NCBI GenBank assembly: GCA_030446945.1
Contig: JAUJMI010000246.1
Coordinates: 1-6,012 of the forward strand
Length of the DNA stretch: 6,012 nt
Source of the DNA: Longimicrobium sp.
GTDB taxonomy: Bacteria > Gemmatimonadota > Gemmatimonadetes > Longimicrobiales > Longimicrobiaceae
Direction of reading: 5' to 3'
Shown one piece after another: positions 5,979 to 6,012 of the stretch. Position 1 is the first letter of the stretch. Each line of letters begins with the position of its first letter. A program made the translations under genes and the position numbers. Below the pieces are notes generated by a model. That model ran no database searches and was not told the DNA's origin. It saw only the letters and a list, made by a program, of their open reading frames with translations.

Positions 5979-6012
5979 CGCGAGCCGCGGCCAGTGCGCG
6001 GAGGCCGAGTTC

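Larger units (their letters stand above)
5805..6012. other. Gene-free region with a palindrome cluster downstream of ggt
   Basis: I see no credible gene in these 208 bases; open frames here are antisense extensions of the ggt shadow. The segment holds closely spaced palindromes: TGAA-centred hairpins at 5834-5847, 5934-5945 and 5961-5978, plus GCTGCAGC (5846-5853), CCTGCGCAGG (5870-5879), CGGC-TTT-GCCG (5922-5932), CTCGCGAG (5977-5984) and GCCGCGGC (5984-5991). None is followed by a T-run, so none is a textbook intrinsic terminator. The cluster continues at least close to the window edge. Confidence 0.6.

Overview
The window is a GC-rich (roughly 70 percent or more by eye), tightly packed stretch of bacterial chromosome with five protein genes on two divergent transcription units. 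The high GC, the Gram-negative-type lipoprotein, the peptidoglycan-recycling pair and the style of the intergenic repeats would fit Gemmatimonadota (Longimicrobium-like). That placement is an impression, not something proved from the sequence.

Minus-strand unit (3774 down to 11): murQ (MurNAc-6-phosphate etherase), an unrecognised 164-residue protein, anmK (anhydro-MurNAc kinase) and a HEAT-repeat lipoprotein. The genes are joined by a GTGA stop/start overlap, a 4-base gap and a second GTGA overlap, so they are almost certainly one operon with coupled translation. AnmK phosphorylates 1,6-anhydro-MurNAc to MurNAc-6-P, and MurQ converts this to GlcNAc-6-P and D-lactate. These are consecutive cytoplasmic steps in salvage of the cell's own wall sugar. 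The two remaining genes have no known role here but are candidates for the same process. The last gene stops 10 bases from the window edge, so the operon may continue to the left.

Divergent spacer (3775-4010): 236 bases holding the 5' ends of both units. Its main feature is two facing arrays of degenerate 7-base units that together form a perfect 12-bp inverted repeat. Neither first gene has a visible Shine-Dalgarno sequence.

Plus-strand unit (4011-5804): a complete secreted gamma-glutamyltransferase with the self-processing threonine, the substrate-binding motifs and a lid loop. It hydrolyses or transfers gamma-glutamyl groups, classically from glutathione, in the periplasm.

Right end (5805-6012): no gene. 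It is a cluster of short palindromes, three of them built on the same TGAA-centred hairpin plan, which looks like an intergenic repeat element and/or transcript-end structures.

No RNA gene, CRISPR array, insertion sequence or phage gene is visible. Most of the window is ordinary housekeeping. The parts worth a second look are the unknown operon gene, the lipoprotein, and the two intergenic repeat structures.
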